Shown here one piece after another: positions 49,925 to 60,700 of a stretch of 64,000 bases of DNA. A program made the position numbers and the translations under genes. This DNA is from Sindora glabra (taxonomy: Eukaryota; Streptophyta; Magnoliopsida; Fabales; Fabaceae). Position 1 is the first letter of the stretch; each line of letters begins with the position of its first letter. The notes beneath the pieces were generated by a model that saw nothing but the letters and a program-made list of their open reading frames with translations, searched no databases and was not told the origin of the DNA. Location of the stretch: NCBI GenBank assembly GCA_020226215.1, contig CM035226.1:92342895-92406894 (forward strand), written 5' to 3'.

Positions 49925-51137
49925 ATTCTCCCACACTTGAAAAAAATTAATGTCCTCATTGACAATGCAATCTAATAATTCTGCAAGAATCTTCAGTTTG
50001 CTCCCTTGAGCTCCACCCTTGACTTCTTAGCTTGTCTCTTTGCCCCTTCGCCAATGCTTATCTTCAACACTTCAATTTAATGCTACTTTGATGAAGTTTC
50101 TACTTACTACTCTCGAATCTTCATGCTTGTCTCTCTAAACTTGTTGTTAATAACGAAACTCATCTTTGACTCTATTAAGCGTAATGAACTATCTTCATAA
50201 TTCTTTAGTTATTTGTCTTTGTAGTTTTCATGCAAGCTTGGTGTTTTGAAATTACCCATTGCCAGGTGTCTAACACCTAATGTCTTATTCCATTAGTGCA
50301 AGGGACAAGACTTATACTTAATCTACACATAAGCCCTACAACTTTGCTCACAAGTTTACTTGCTCTTGGTTTCGGTCGATCTTAACACTTTACTTTGCAT
50401 TTGCTACTCGAATAAATCACTTCTTCTCTTCAAACTCCAATCTAACACCTAGTTATTATCTCTAAAGCACTTGAATATGCATTCTTGGTGTCCTCCTACC
50501 ATAATTGATAGGGTTGAATAAAGTGCCATCTGCACTCTTGTTCTAACTCACACACACTTATGCATTCTAAGTCTTTTACCATAAACTACTCTTATGATTA
50601 ACTACTAGCATGTTCAAAGCTATGTGAGCCATTTGCTGCAAATGAAAACTTATGATTATGTGATTCCTTGAATGCAAAGAGCAATCATAACAAAAAAAAA
50701 TTATATATGTTAGGCAATTACTCCTCGAACACATATCCATGCTCACTAGCAAACTCAATATTCACCTTTTTAAAAAAACTTATCTTCTTATCACATCTAA
50801 TGATAAAACTCTTGCAAATGACTTCTCCTTGCCATTTCCACTACTTAACTTGCTTATTATATAGGCCGGTACCAATGATCCTGCACAACTCCTTGCAAGA
50901 ATAGATCCCTAATAGGAAAAAAAGACCTACCCTACCACTTCGTCTCTAATTACTCTTAGGGTGCTAGGATTTAGAGTGCTCCTATCCTAGCGCAATATTC
51001 CCCCTCTTTATTTGAGTTATTAGCTTTTCTTTTATTGCCTTTCGATCCTTTTTCCTTGGAGTCTTGCTTGTAAGGTATTTAGGGTAGTTCTTTGTAGGCA
51101 CTCTGCCACTTTATGTGATCCATGGCACAAAAAGCAA
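49925..51137 (-). mobile_element. 3' interior of a second gag-only copy, joined to LTR B
   Basis: This block is colinear with 46658-47873, the interior next to LTR A. Shared runs include CTTGTCTCTCTAAAC, CCATTGCCAGGTGTC, CATTTGCTACT and GGAGTCTTGCTTGTAAGG. On the minus strand near 51.12 kb it reads CFLCHGSHKVAEC, an intact CX2CX3HX4C zinc knuckle, then NTLQAR. The copy is cut off at about 51137, where the inverted LTR C begins. The polypurine-like AAGTGTGGGAGAA lies just upstream of LTR B. Confidence 0.7.
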
Positions 51138-51498
51138 GATAGGGTTCAAGTGTATGGCTTGGTGGCCTCCCCTACACACTATAAAATATGTAAAGACGCA
51201 TATTATGGATAGAAGAAATAATCCATCTTTTACTAAAATTAGTCCATAATGTGTTCGCTTTTTGCCGATTCATTCACATTGCTCAAATGTTCATTGTTGC
51301 CTTATATGCTTTGTGATTGTTGCCAAGCGGCTATGTGCCATATGTTACATTCAAATTAACTCAATATGCTTATTATTGTGGGTATTTCTTGTTATTTTTG
51401 AAACCTCGAATGATGAATAACTAATTAGCCAGCTTATTCTTAAATGGTAAGAATCTAAACACCATATGTTCCATAATTTAAATTCCTGGGCTGTGACA
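51138..51498 (+). mobile_element. LTR C, truncated, inverted relative to A and B
   Basis: The reverse complement of this 361-bp block matches the gag-proximal half of LTRs A and B (GTGTGTAGGGGAGGCCACCA, CATAATATGCGTCTTTACAT, GGCAACAATCACAAAGCATA). It ends on the + strand with CTGTGACA, the expected LTR end, directly before a primer-binding site. Its 5' half is missing where it meets the inverted second copy. Confidence 0.7.
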
Positions 51499-51500
51499 TT

Positions 51501-51513
51501 TAGTATCAGAGTG
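51501..51513 (+). other. Retrotransposon primer-binding site (initiator Met tRNA type)
   Basis: TAGTATCAGAGTG lies two bases after the end of LTR C. It resembles TGGTATCAGAGC, the common plant primer-binding site complementary to initiator methionine tRNA. In the minus-strand copy the same position (near 49000) is too decayed to read. Confidence 0.65.
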
Positions 51514-52325
51514 TGGTTTCAGCCATGCTTTTCTTTTTCTGCTACACCTTTTTGAAGTCAACAAATAATGTTCAAGAAAATAACTACAGCTGAATAGTTT
51601 GATGCTATTGAAAATGCACTTGGTAACCTTAAAGGATATGTCGATATTATGAAGGGATTGCAAACTAAGAAAATCCCTAAACTCTTTCCAAGGGCTAAAG
51701 AATAAGAGGCACTCAAGCAACGAGTCAAAATCCTGAAGTGAACAAAGGGGTCGAAAGCTTGAGGAGTAATTATACTCCACAAGTCACATGAGTGGTTTAC
51801 TGTGATTGGGACCACCTAAATGGAATTAAAAAATGCTTTGAGAGGTCTTTCTAACAAAATGAAAGATGTTATGGCTGCTCTTCGAATAAAAGTAAGTGAG
51901 TTAGTTACCTTAATGAAGGTAATAATGATAGCCCTTGGTAGTTGTCCATAAAAGAGTGGTGCCTCAAAGTGGAAGGGAAAGCTGAAAATCCTTGAACCAA
52001 AGCCATATGTAAGTGAAAAGGATATATAGGTGCTAGAAAACTTCGTGTTCAACTTGGATCAATACCTTCATGCTACTAGTATTGAGTTGTAGGAAACACA
52101 ATTAAAACATGCTACTATATTTCTCATGAACAATGCAAAGGTTTAGTGGAGGACTAAGTACTAGGAGATCCAAAAAGGAAGGTACCACATTAACACTTAG
52201 GAAAAGTGAAACAAAAGTTGAAGGTGCACTTCTATCCTGAGAATGTGGACTATTAGCTAGACATAAGCTGAGAGAGTTGCAACAAGTAAGATTTATACAA
52301 GAATATGTGAAGAAGTTCACAACAT
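51514..52325 (+). pseudogene. Retrotransposon gag, third copy (truncated)
   Basis: The + strand reads, with stops, FDAIENALGNLKGYVDIMKG, then KMKDVMAALRIKVSELVTLM, KLKILEPKPYVSEKD, VLENFVFNLDQYLHA and IQEYVKKFT. This is the gag order of the family (coiled coil, then LKVPEPKPFSG, ELENFLWDMEQYF, REYVKEF). It aligns with the minus-strand gag at about 48940-48180. It stops at about 52325, where the pentanucleotide satellite resumes without an LTR, so the copy was truncated at that junction. Confidence 0.75.
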
Positions 52326-54049
52326 ACTTTAGCCTACCATGTTATCTACTTAACCTTATATGTGCCTTATTAAACTTTTATACTACCTTACTAAATTCTC
52401 TCCTACATTCCCTACCTACCTTACCCCCCACTTTTTATCCTACTTTACCTATTACTCTACTTCCCCAAACCACTCGTTATCTAATATATCTTAAATTCGC
52501 TTTCTTACCTTACTCTAGCCCACTTGTTACCTTTTCTCCACCATACCTACCAAATTATCTACTTTTCCATACTCCAATCCTTACTCATGCCACTTTTTAC
52601 CTATTACACCTTATTAGACCTTTATCCTTCCACCCTATCACACTTCTTACCTACCCTACCCCACTCTTTGCCATTTTACTCTCTTTATTTTTACCACCCT
52701 ACTTACTAGCCCACTCATTATATCTACCTAACCACACCCTATCAAATTCATACCTTACTCTATTACCTTCCGCACTCACTCCCTACCTAGCCTACCAAAT
52801 TATTTAATTTACCATATATTGCACTTACTGGTATCCTTGTTACCCTATCTCTACTACACTTTTAACTTTACCAAACCATCTACTTCACTATACTGCACAC
52901 CTTATCCTATTATGCTATTTATTGTACCTTATCACATCTTATTAGACTTTTACACTTTCTTACTATACTTTCTACCGAACTCTGTGCCTATCATACCCCA
53001 CTCTTTGTCCCACTTTACTATTACTTTACTTCCCTAAACCATTCGTATCTATCATATCTCAACCCTACTTTCCTATCCTACTTTAGCCTATTTGTTACCT
53101 TTTTTTACCTTATTTACTAAATTATCTACTTTTCTATACTTAACTCCTTACCTATACCATACCTTCTACTTACTATACCTTATTAGAGCCTTACCCTCCT
53201 ACCCTATCGCACTTCCTACCTACCTTACCTTACTTTTTACCATTCCATTCTTTTCATCTTACCTACTTGCCCTATACCTCTCTTTACCTTATCTAGCTTT
53301 TACCTTATCATGCCTTATAGGCCATGTGCTACAATTTTTTACCATATCCTAACCCCGATTTCTATGTTATCTAATCCTATTTGCTACCCTACCTTCTTTG
53401 CCCCACTCACTACGTTTCCTTACCTTATCCTTACATTACCTTCATTTTACTCTTATCCCACTTTTACCTAAACCCTACTTAGTCTACCCCTACTCACCAC
53501 TCTACCTTATTCCAACCTCATTTGTAACCTTATCCAACCTTATTCACTACCTTCCTTGCTACCTTTCCCTAACCTATCCTCACCTTGCCGTATTCTACTC
53601 TTACCCTTTTTTACCTGACCCTATTTACTTTCCCTTTATGCTACCTTTACCCACCACTCTACCCTTCCCAACTTTTTATACCTTACCCCATTAGCTACCT
53701 TTCCCTTTTACTAACCTTACCTAACCTTTATAGCCCTACTCCTAACCCACTTATTATGCCATCTTTTTCCCCAACCCTATTCTCTACCTTAACCTATCCC
53801 ACTATCTACCTTTTATGCAACACAACTCTGACTTATCACCCTCTACCTCTACTCACATTCTACCTTATCTCAACCCTACTTGTTACCTTATCCAATCCTA
53901 TTCGCTACCGTACTTTCTTTGCCTCACTCACTACCTTACCTTACCATACTTTTACCCCATCTTTTAGCTAACCTTATTTACTCTACCCCTATACTACTCT
54001 TACTCACCATTCTACCCTTCCTAACTATTTATACCTTACCTTACTAACG
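52326..54049. repeat. Degenerate pentanucleotide satellite, block II
   Basis: The same type of sequence as block I: words CTTAC, CCTAC, CCTTA, CTACC and CATAC, with very little G on the + strand. It is somewhat richer in CTTACC, and phrases such as CTACCTTATCCCACC are specific to it. It begins exactly where the truncated gag ends and stops at the Athila-type LTR (TG at 54050). Open frames here, up to 176 codons (52277-52807), are artefacts of the missing stop codons. Confidence 0.85.
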
Positions 54050-55643
54050 TGCACACCACAATATACCAAAATTAATTAAAAATTAGTTGCAAAAATAATA
54101 ATACAATATAGTGGTACAACCAAATCATACCCTTAGTGATCCCTTAATTTTATCTCTTCTAAATGTGTTTCTAACAATATTCACACAATTGTTGAATTAT
54201 TTATGCAATAAAAATAGAAGAAATAGATGCACACATAATGTAAATGTAGGAATTAGAATGCTGTAATAGAAATAAAATTAGAAACAATGTTATATGCTAT
54301 ATGTATGCAGAAAATATGCAAAATAGAATGCCGAATTGGGGGGCTTTTGAATTTAAAATAGGAAGATATTAACAGTAAAAGATCAATAATAAAATTAATA
54401 AAATAGTAGCAACGAAAATGAGAATATCAATGAACAAAGACAGCCAATCCAAGGAATTCAAGGTCTCTTCGAAAGATTAATCATAGATCATTATAAATTG
54501 AATTTTGCAATTGATTATTCAGTCTTGAATTATTTGGAATCTCTGTAATAATTCATGAACTCTAAGCTAGATAATCATCTAGGATTTGATTGATTAAAAT
54601 TAGCAAAGTTAGACAATCACCATAACTCCTAAGTTAGATCAAAACCAATTTAAAGATAGAATTCAGCCAAATTAAATGAATTAATTTAGAATCCTAAACC
54701 ATCCATTCATCCCTTTTTCTCTCATGAAAAATTCTGATTAACTAACTAAAATTTACTATTAATTTAAATTTAAAACATAACTTATAGAATTGAACAAAGA
54801 TTATATCAAACGAACATCCAAATCAAGTAGATCATGCAAATCAGAGGAGATAGATAAGGAAAAAAAAGGAAAATCAATTATAATTACTACTATACAAATT
54901 AAGATCTCATAATCCCTAAAGAGAAGAGCCTTAAATTTCCTTGAATCAACTCAAAGAATTAACTTTCCATTAGACAGAAAAATCCAAGAAAAATAAAAAA
55001 CTATCAAGCTATCTATCTTCTCTCCCTTTATTTCACGTTCTGATTCTATTTATTTACAATCCTAGAAGCATAATTAGGATCGGACCTAAACTACAAACTT
55101 ATAGCCTAATATATTAGGAAGCTACCCACAAAATTTCAGCCCAATCAGATATTCCTAACTCAAGTTATAGCTAAAATACTAGAAATAGTTCAATCTAGTC
55201 CGAGTTGAAGTAATGAGCCATCAATTTGTCTTCTTTGGCCTTTAAAATGACTTAGTTTCTTCAAAAGGGCTTCATGAATGATTAGATATAGATTTTAAGG
55301 AATAATTAGACTTGGCCTCAATTAGACACTTAGAACTCAAGATATGAATTAATCATTGGAACTGGGTCGGGTCTAGGCTTGGACAGTAACTCTGCTTCAA
55401 CTTTAAGCTAATCTTTGACCTCCAAGATGGCAGAACTGGGTTCTCTGGTCAATATAAAAATTGTAGCTATTTTTCTTAACTTTCCAACAGTATATAGATC
55501 ATCTAAATCTGACATCCAAAGCTCAAATTATGATTAAAATACTAAAATAGTATAAAAAATTTAGCATTAAGCCTGAAATTTAATTAAGCCCGAATTAATG
55601 CAATTAGTCTCAAATTAATGTAAAATTAATCTAATTAAGTATC

Positions 55644-57259
55644 TATTAGTGTATATGCCTAAAAATTAATCATATTGGTGATTGTAATTTTGAATCATAT
55701 TATTTTAATGGCAATTTCAATTATTATATTTATATATATTGTATGCATAATATATTTAATTATGATAATAACCTTAGAATAATTATATTCTTAAATGTCC
55801 CTAGTCATATATTATTGTGGATTAGGTTGCTTTGATATGTTAAGACTAGCATGTATGATGACTTATATAGGATATTAAGTTTACACATGAGTACAAGTTA
55901 GAGAACTTATATACTGGACCGACCCATCCTAAGAACACTACATGGATCGTTATATGAGTATCATGAATGATTCTTAGTAATCATTATTAATATGATCCTT
56001 TGACCTGAGATCACCAATATTTCCTACATATGAGTTTCATATTTTGATATTATTCCATGTCACTCATGATTGAGTGAATGCAAGGGTAGTTATTGGATAT
56101 GTCACATATCATGCGGAGGAATTTGTACGATCAAAATGGAATTTGTTCCTCCTATATAACAGGAGCAATATCTATGGGCCCTTTGATTAAGTAAAGTTGA
56201 GGAAATGCATGGCCATGCTCAGATGAATTGACATGGGATGTCAATTATATTTGCTTCAGTCAACTTACATGTGAGTTTCATATTTTGATACTATTCTATG
56301 TCACTTATGATTGAGTGAATGCAAGGGTAGTTATTGGATATGTCACATATCATGCGGAGGGATTTGTATGATCAAGATGGAATTTTTCCCTCCTATATAA
56401 CAGGACCAATATCTATAGGCCCCTTGATTAAGTAAAGCTGAGGAAATGCATGGCCATGCTCAGATGAATTGACATGGGATGTTAATTATATTTGCTTCAG
56501 TCAACTTACTTAGGGATCAAGAAACTTTAAGATTGGGCTATACGGGAATGACACGGTCTATGTCTCGTGCTCAATCTAGATGTTTAGGACAAAAGAACAT
56601 AGATAATGATCACGTGTAAAGGTTTAGTCAAATCACCAACTTTCTCATTACTTAAGTAATAATGATGTATTGCTAGACACCATTCATTGTTTATGATCAT
56701 TAATATGATTAATGATCATTGCCAACGTAATGAAAGCCTATAGGCTCACACACTTAGAGCTTAGTAGATTTGAAATTAATGGACCAAATTGTTTGGGCTT
56801 AATATTTGAAAATTCCATATTATAATTATAAGGCCTAATAGTAAGCCTATAATTATACATGGAATAAAGCCCAAATAGGTTAGAGGTTTTCTATGTACCT
56901 ATTTAGATAGGCTTGTTGGATAATAATATTATGATTATTCACGCACCCCAAAAAGCATTGAAAAAATCCTAGCACCTCTCCTTGACTAAAAACCCTTGAA
57001 GAGGCATAGCTAGCACTACGAGGCAAAGGAAAACAATTCCAACCAGTGTTCGTGTGGATGTTCATCGGTAATTCACGAGTTCGTGTGGATACCTCAGAAT
57101 CTTCGGTTGAAAAGGAAGCTGAAGAGGTAATCAACGACTGAGTTCTAGAGTCATCATTAAGGTATTGAACGAATCTTTATTCTGATTTAACATTTTGCAT
57201 GGATCCGTTGGCTGAGATCGGTTTATTCTACTGCGCTTGTATAGCTCCTGATCCCAACA
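55644..57259. mobile_element. Solo LTR (1,616 bp) with perfect TSD, copy 2 (inverted)
   Basis: GTATC flanks the block on both sides (55639-55643 and 57260-57264). On the minus strand it begins TGTTGGGATCAGG and ends GGCATATACACTAATA, a mutated version of the ...CCAACA end. Shared landmarks with copy 1 (opposite orientation) include TACTGGACCGACCCA, CATGGCCATGC, GGGCCCTTTGATTAAG and GGATCCATGCAAAA. It lies inside the Athila-type LTR. The 84-codon minus frame at 57134-56880 belongs to the LTR and is not a gene. Confidence 0.85.
56025..56506. repeat. 241-bp tandem duplication inside solo LTR copy 2
   Basis: TGAGTTTCATATTTTGATA starts near 56031 and again near 56272. The two 241-bp units are about 95% alike through to TTTGCTTCAGTCAACTTA. 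Copy 1 of the family (18955-20622) has one unit only. Each unit contains the CATGGCCATGC palindrome and a GGAGG...CCTCC hairpin around AATTTG. Confidence 0.9.
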
Positions 57260-57323
57260 GTATCATCACCTCCTAAGGAACCTAAATATAAGAGAAAATA
57301 TTAATAGAATATTATTCACATCA

Positions 57324-58900
57324 AATTCTCCCACACTTATTCCTTGCACGTCCTCAGGTGAGACAAAAGTTTATTTAAAACTAAGCAATAAAAGACTTTA
57401 CTTTCCAACAACTTCAATTTCACAAATCCATAAGCAAGAACCAACCAAAAGCAGCAAGAAATATAATATATCATGAAGAAAAGCCTTGACAAACTTGAAA
57501 CTAACCAACATAATAACTTCATTCAAAAAGAGTAGATTGAATCAGTAGATTTCTCATAAAATTTACTCTCCAACTCTCTCAAGTGTTTCAGCTAGTGTTT
57601 CACTCAAGTTCATTCCATGAAATTGTTCTATTATAAGCTTGCTAATCATCTAATCTTTACTACTTAAATCATATGCACAACACAAATTAAAAGGACTTTA
57701 TTCATAGTTGTAATGGGGCTAGGCAAAGGTTAGGAAAAGTAAGAATAAGGAAGGTTAGAAACTAAAGAAATTAATAGAGCACTTGAATTAAAAATTATAT
57801 AGGCATTTCATAAACAATTATAACTCAATCATATAAACCAAATTTAAATTCAAATACTCATCAACTTCTTTATTTTTTTTCTTTTCAGCCATTTTTTTAT
57901 TACTTTTCTTTCTCTTTATATATATATATTTTTTTTTATTATTTTTTTATATTTTAAAATTTTTTCAACCAACCTTTGATGATAACTTTTTACAGTACAT
58001 AAACTCACACGCCTCCACACTTATTCAAGAGCCCATCTCATAAAATTTCAAATGCTTTATTAATCCCTTAGGTTAGATAAAGACAATTATATTTTTTTTA
58101 ATTGAAAAAATATGCTCATAAGTTAATTAATAAAAAAAGATAATAAAAGCTCAAAGGAGCTTAATAAAGGTAAAAATTTCTAGGTTGGCTATATGACTCT
58201 AGTTTAAATGAAAGAAAGAATGCTTTAATCATGTTTGTGTATGCATGTGTAAAATGTAATGTCAAAAAGATTCAAAGTAAGCTCTAGAGAAACAAATCAT
58301 GGAACAATATCACATAAGAAGGAAATACAATATCAAAGTATAAATTTTCAACAAAAGGCTTAAAATCTCATAAAATAGGCCACGCTACCAATTTCAATCT
58401 ACCAATTCAAAATTCATCATTACATCAATTAACTTCAAGAAATAAAATTATTTATTCAATCATGTTATGAATCCTATCTAACTTCAGTTGAATCCTACTC
58501 GTGAAAGTGTAAAATCTCCATTAATGGAAAACAACTAAAAAAAGACTCAAAGTGACTTAAGATCAATTGAAAAACACATTTTTTTTGAGGAAAAATAGCA
58601 AAATTAAAAATAAAAATAGCAAAAATAGTAACAGTAAAAACAAAACTAAAAATAGCAAAAATAGTAACGAAATAATAATAGTAAAACAAAAATAGCAAAA
58701 ATAGCATAAACAAAATAGAGATAACAACATAAAAATAGCAAAAATAGAAATAGAAACATAAAGTTTCCCCTACACTTAAATTTTACATTGTCCTCAATGT
58801 AAAACACATCAATATCATTAAGAATAATGATCAAGAAAGATAAAGGATATGTAAATAAAAGAAAAGGATAAGAGAAATAAATCCAAAATAGCTTGGGTTA
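57324..58900 (-). other. Athila-type 3' untranslated region (no envelope-like ORF seen)
   Basis: Between the integrase end and the 3' LTR lies about 1.6 kb without a recognisable frame. Athila elements often carry an envelope-like third ORF here; I see none. Near 58804-58763 the minus strand reads ATTGAGGACAATGT, then AAGTGTAGGGGAAAC. A second, similar signal (GAGGACGTGCAAGG, then AAGTGTGGGAGAATT) lies directly at the LTR. A tandem A-rich stretch of AAAAATAGC words occupies 58590-58760; the 62- and 72-codon minus frames over it are artefacts. Confidence 0.55.
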
Positions 58901-58909
58901 CCCTTCAAG

Positions 58910-59960
58910 AAGCTGCCCTTCTTTAATGTCTTTGGCTAGATATAAAGTCCTTCATCATTCTTCATGGATTAGGGTTGCTAGATTCAATTCTTCCACCACC
59001 ACTTAATCTTGAACTCCTTCATGAAAGAACTTAAGCCTATGGCCATTCACTTTAAATAATTTGTTAGATGTCATGTCTTTAACTTCAACTGCACTATAGG
59101 AAAAAAAATTTGTAACAACAAATGGTCTATCCTAATGGGAACGAAGTTTGCCCAGCATTAATTTAAGCCTTGAATTAAACAATAAAACTTTTTAGCCAAT
59201 TTCAAAATTTTTCCTAAGAATGGACTTGTCATGGAATGCCTTTGTTTTCTTTTTGTAAAGCTTAGAATTCTCATAAGCTTTAAGTCTAAGTTCCTTTAAT
59301 TCTTGCAATTGTAATTTTCTTTTCTCTCCACATGCCTACAAATCTATGTTGCATCTTTTTGTGGCCTTAAATGCTCTATGCTCTAACTCAACCAGAAGGT
59401 GACAAGCTTTCTTAAAAATAATCCAATAAGGAGACATCCTAATAGGAGTTTTGTATGTAGTTCTATAGGCCCAAAATGCATCATCCAATCTAAGACTCCA
59501 ATCTTTTCTATTAGGCTTCACAAGTTTCTCCAAAATTAACTTCACTTCTATATTGAAAATTTCTGCTTGTCCATTTGTTTAAGGATGGTATAGTGTGGAA
59601 ATTCTATGACATACCCCATATTTCTTCAATAATGCCTCAAGTGTTTTATTACAAAAATGAATCCTTTGATCACTAATCAAAGCATGTGGAATGCCAAACC
59701 TGCTGAAAATATGAGATCTAACAAAATCCACAATAACTTTAGAATCATCAGTTTTTGTGGCTTTAGCTTCCACCCACTTAGAAACATAATCAACAGTAAG
59801 AAGAATGTAAACAAGGCCAAAATATGAGGGAAAAAGACCCATAAAATCAATGCCCCATACATCAAAAACTTCACAAAAAAGCATAGAAGATTAAGGCATC
59901 TCATGTCTACGAGTTAAATTCCTTATCTTTTGATATTGTTCACAATTTTTACAAAACATG
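58910..59960 (-). pseudogene. Athila-type integrase core and C-terminus
   Basis: The frame 59884-59579 holds the integrase core: VWGIDFMGLFPSYFG (first catalytic Asp), VDYVSKWVEAKAT, FSRFGIPHALISDQRIHF (second Asp; the family has SDGGTHF) and HRISTLYHP. The frame 59545-59336 continues with WSLRLDDAFWAYRTTYKTPI. Further down, stops interrupt LQLQELKELRLKAYENSKLY, FHDKSILRKNFEIG, VLLFNSRLKL, RPFVVTNFFSYSAVEV and KVNGHRLKFF, the GPY/F module of Athila integrases. Several stops replace conserved Trp or Gln codons, as in LRS-H-stop-DRPF. Confidence 0.85.
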
Positions 59961-60682
59961 TAAGCATCATGGAACAAAGTAGGTCAATAGAAACCACAAT
60001 CTAACACTTTTCTTGTTGTTCTTTTAGGTCCAAAGTGACCTCCACAAGCATGAGCATGACAAAATACAAGTATGGAATGAAACTCAGAATTATGTGCACA
60101 TCTCTTAATTATTTGATCAGCATAAAATCTCCACAAATAAGGATCATCCCACACATAATAATTGGCTTCACTGTTGAACTTATCAATTTGAACTTTATTG
60201 TAATATGTACGTAACCCATTACTAACCAAATAATTCACTAAATCAACATACCAAGGATCCTTACCTAGCAACTGAAAAAATTGCTTATCTAGAAAGGTGT
60301 CATGGATGGGAAGAGTGTCTACATTTCTTGAAATTCTACTCAAATGGTTAGCCACCAAATTTTCAGCACCACTTCTAACTCTAATCTCAATATTAAACTC
60401 TTGTAAAAGCAACATCGATCTAATCAAGCGAGATTTTGCCTCTGGTTTATTCAAAAGGAAATTCAAGGCTGCATGATCAGAAAATATAATCACCTTAGAA
60501 CTAAACAAATATGATCTAAACTTATCTAAAGCAAAAATAATGGCTAAAAATTCTTCTTCGATTGTGGTGTAATCTGTTTGGGCAGCATCCAAAGTCCTTG
60601 AAGCATAGTAAATCATATGAGGTTGTTTGCCTACTCTTTGTGCAAGAACAGCTCCAATTGAATAGTTAAAAGCATCACACAT
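59890..60682 (-). pseudogene. Athila-type RNase H and integrase zinc finger
   Basis: The 232-residue frame 60682-59984 begins MCDAFNYSIGAVLAQR (RNase H, first Asp), then TTIEEEFLAIIFALDKFRSYL (Glu), VIIFSDHAALNFLL (Asp) and NLVANHLSRIS, where the family has VADHLSR: the last catalytic Asp is an Asn here. The integrase zinc finger follows: CHAHACGGHFGPKRTTRKV, GFY, a stop where Trp is expected (TGA for TGG), PTLFHDAYMFCKNCEQYQK. This gives the HHCC pattern. This is the best preserved domain of the element. Confidence 0.9.
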
Positions 60683-60700
60683 TAACTCAAAAGGTGAATC

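Larger units (their letters stand above)
54050..57323 (-). mobile_element. 3' LTR of the Athila-type element (with nested solo LTR)
   Basis: On the minus strand it starts TGATGTGAATAAT (57323), just after a purine-rich AAGTGTGGGAGAATT, and ends GGTGTGCA at 54050. Removing the nested solo LTR (55644-57259 plus one 5-bp repeat) leaves about 1,653 bp. The remainder is colinear with the LTR-like copies at 33.7-35.3 and 37.8-40.0 kb. Its outer end abuts the satellite; the 5 bp there are TAACG, but the matching repeat lies outside the window. No coding frame. Confidence 0.65.

Noticed and set aside
52277..53971. Open frames up to 176 codons in satellite block II
   Set aside because: Same artefact as in block I. 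The first frame also starts inside the truncated gag and runs on into the array.
56880..57134. 84-codon minus-strand open frame
   Set aside because: It lies wholly inside solo LTR copy 2 and has no recognisable family; a chance frame.
58495..58834. Two minus frames of Phe, Leu and Tyr that look like membrane segments
   Set aside because: Translation of the A-rich AAAAATAGC tandem stretch in the Athila-type 3' region; it could be mistaken for an envelope-like transmembrane domain but has no other envelope feature.
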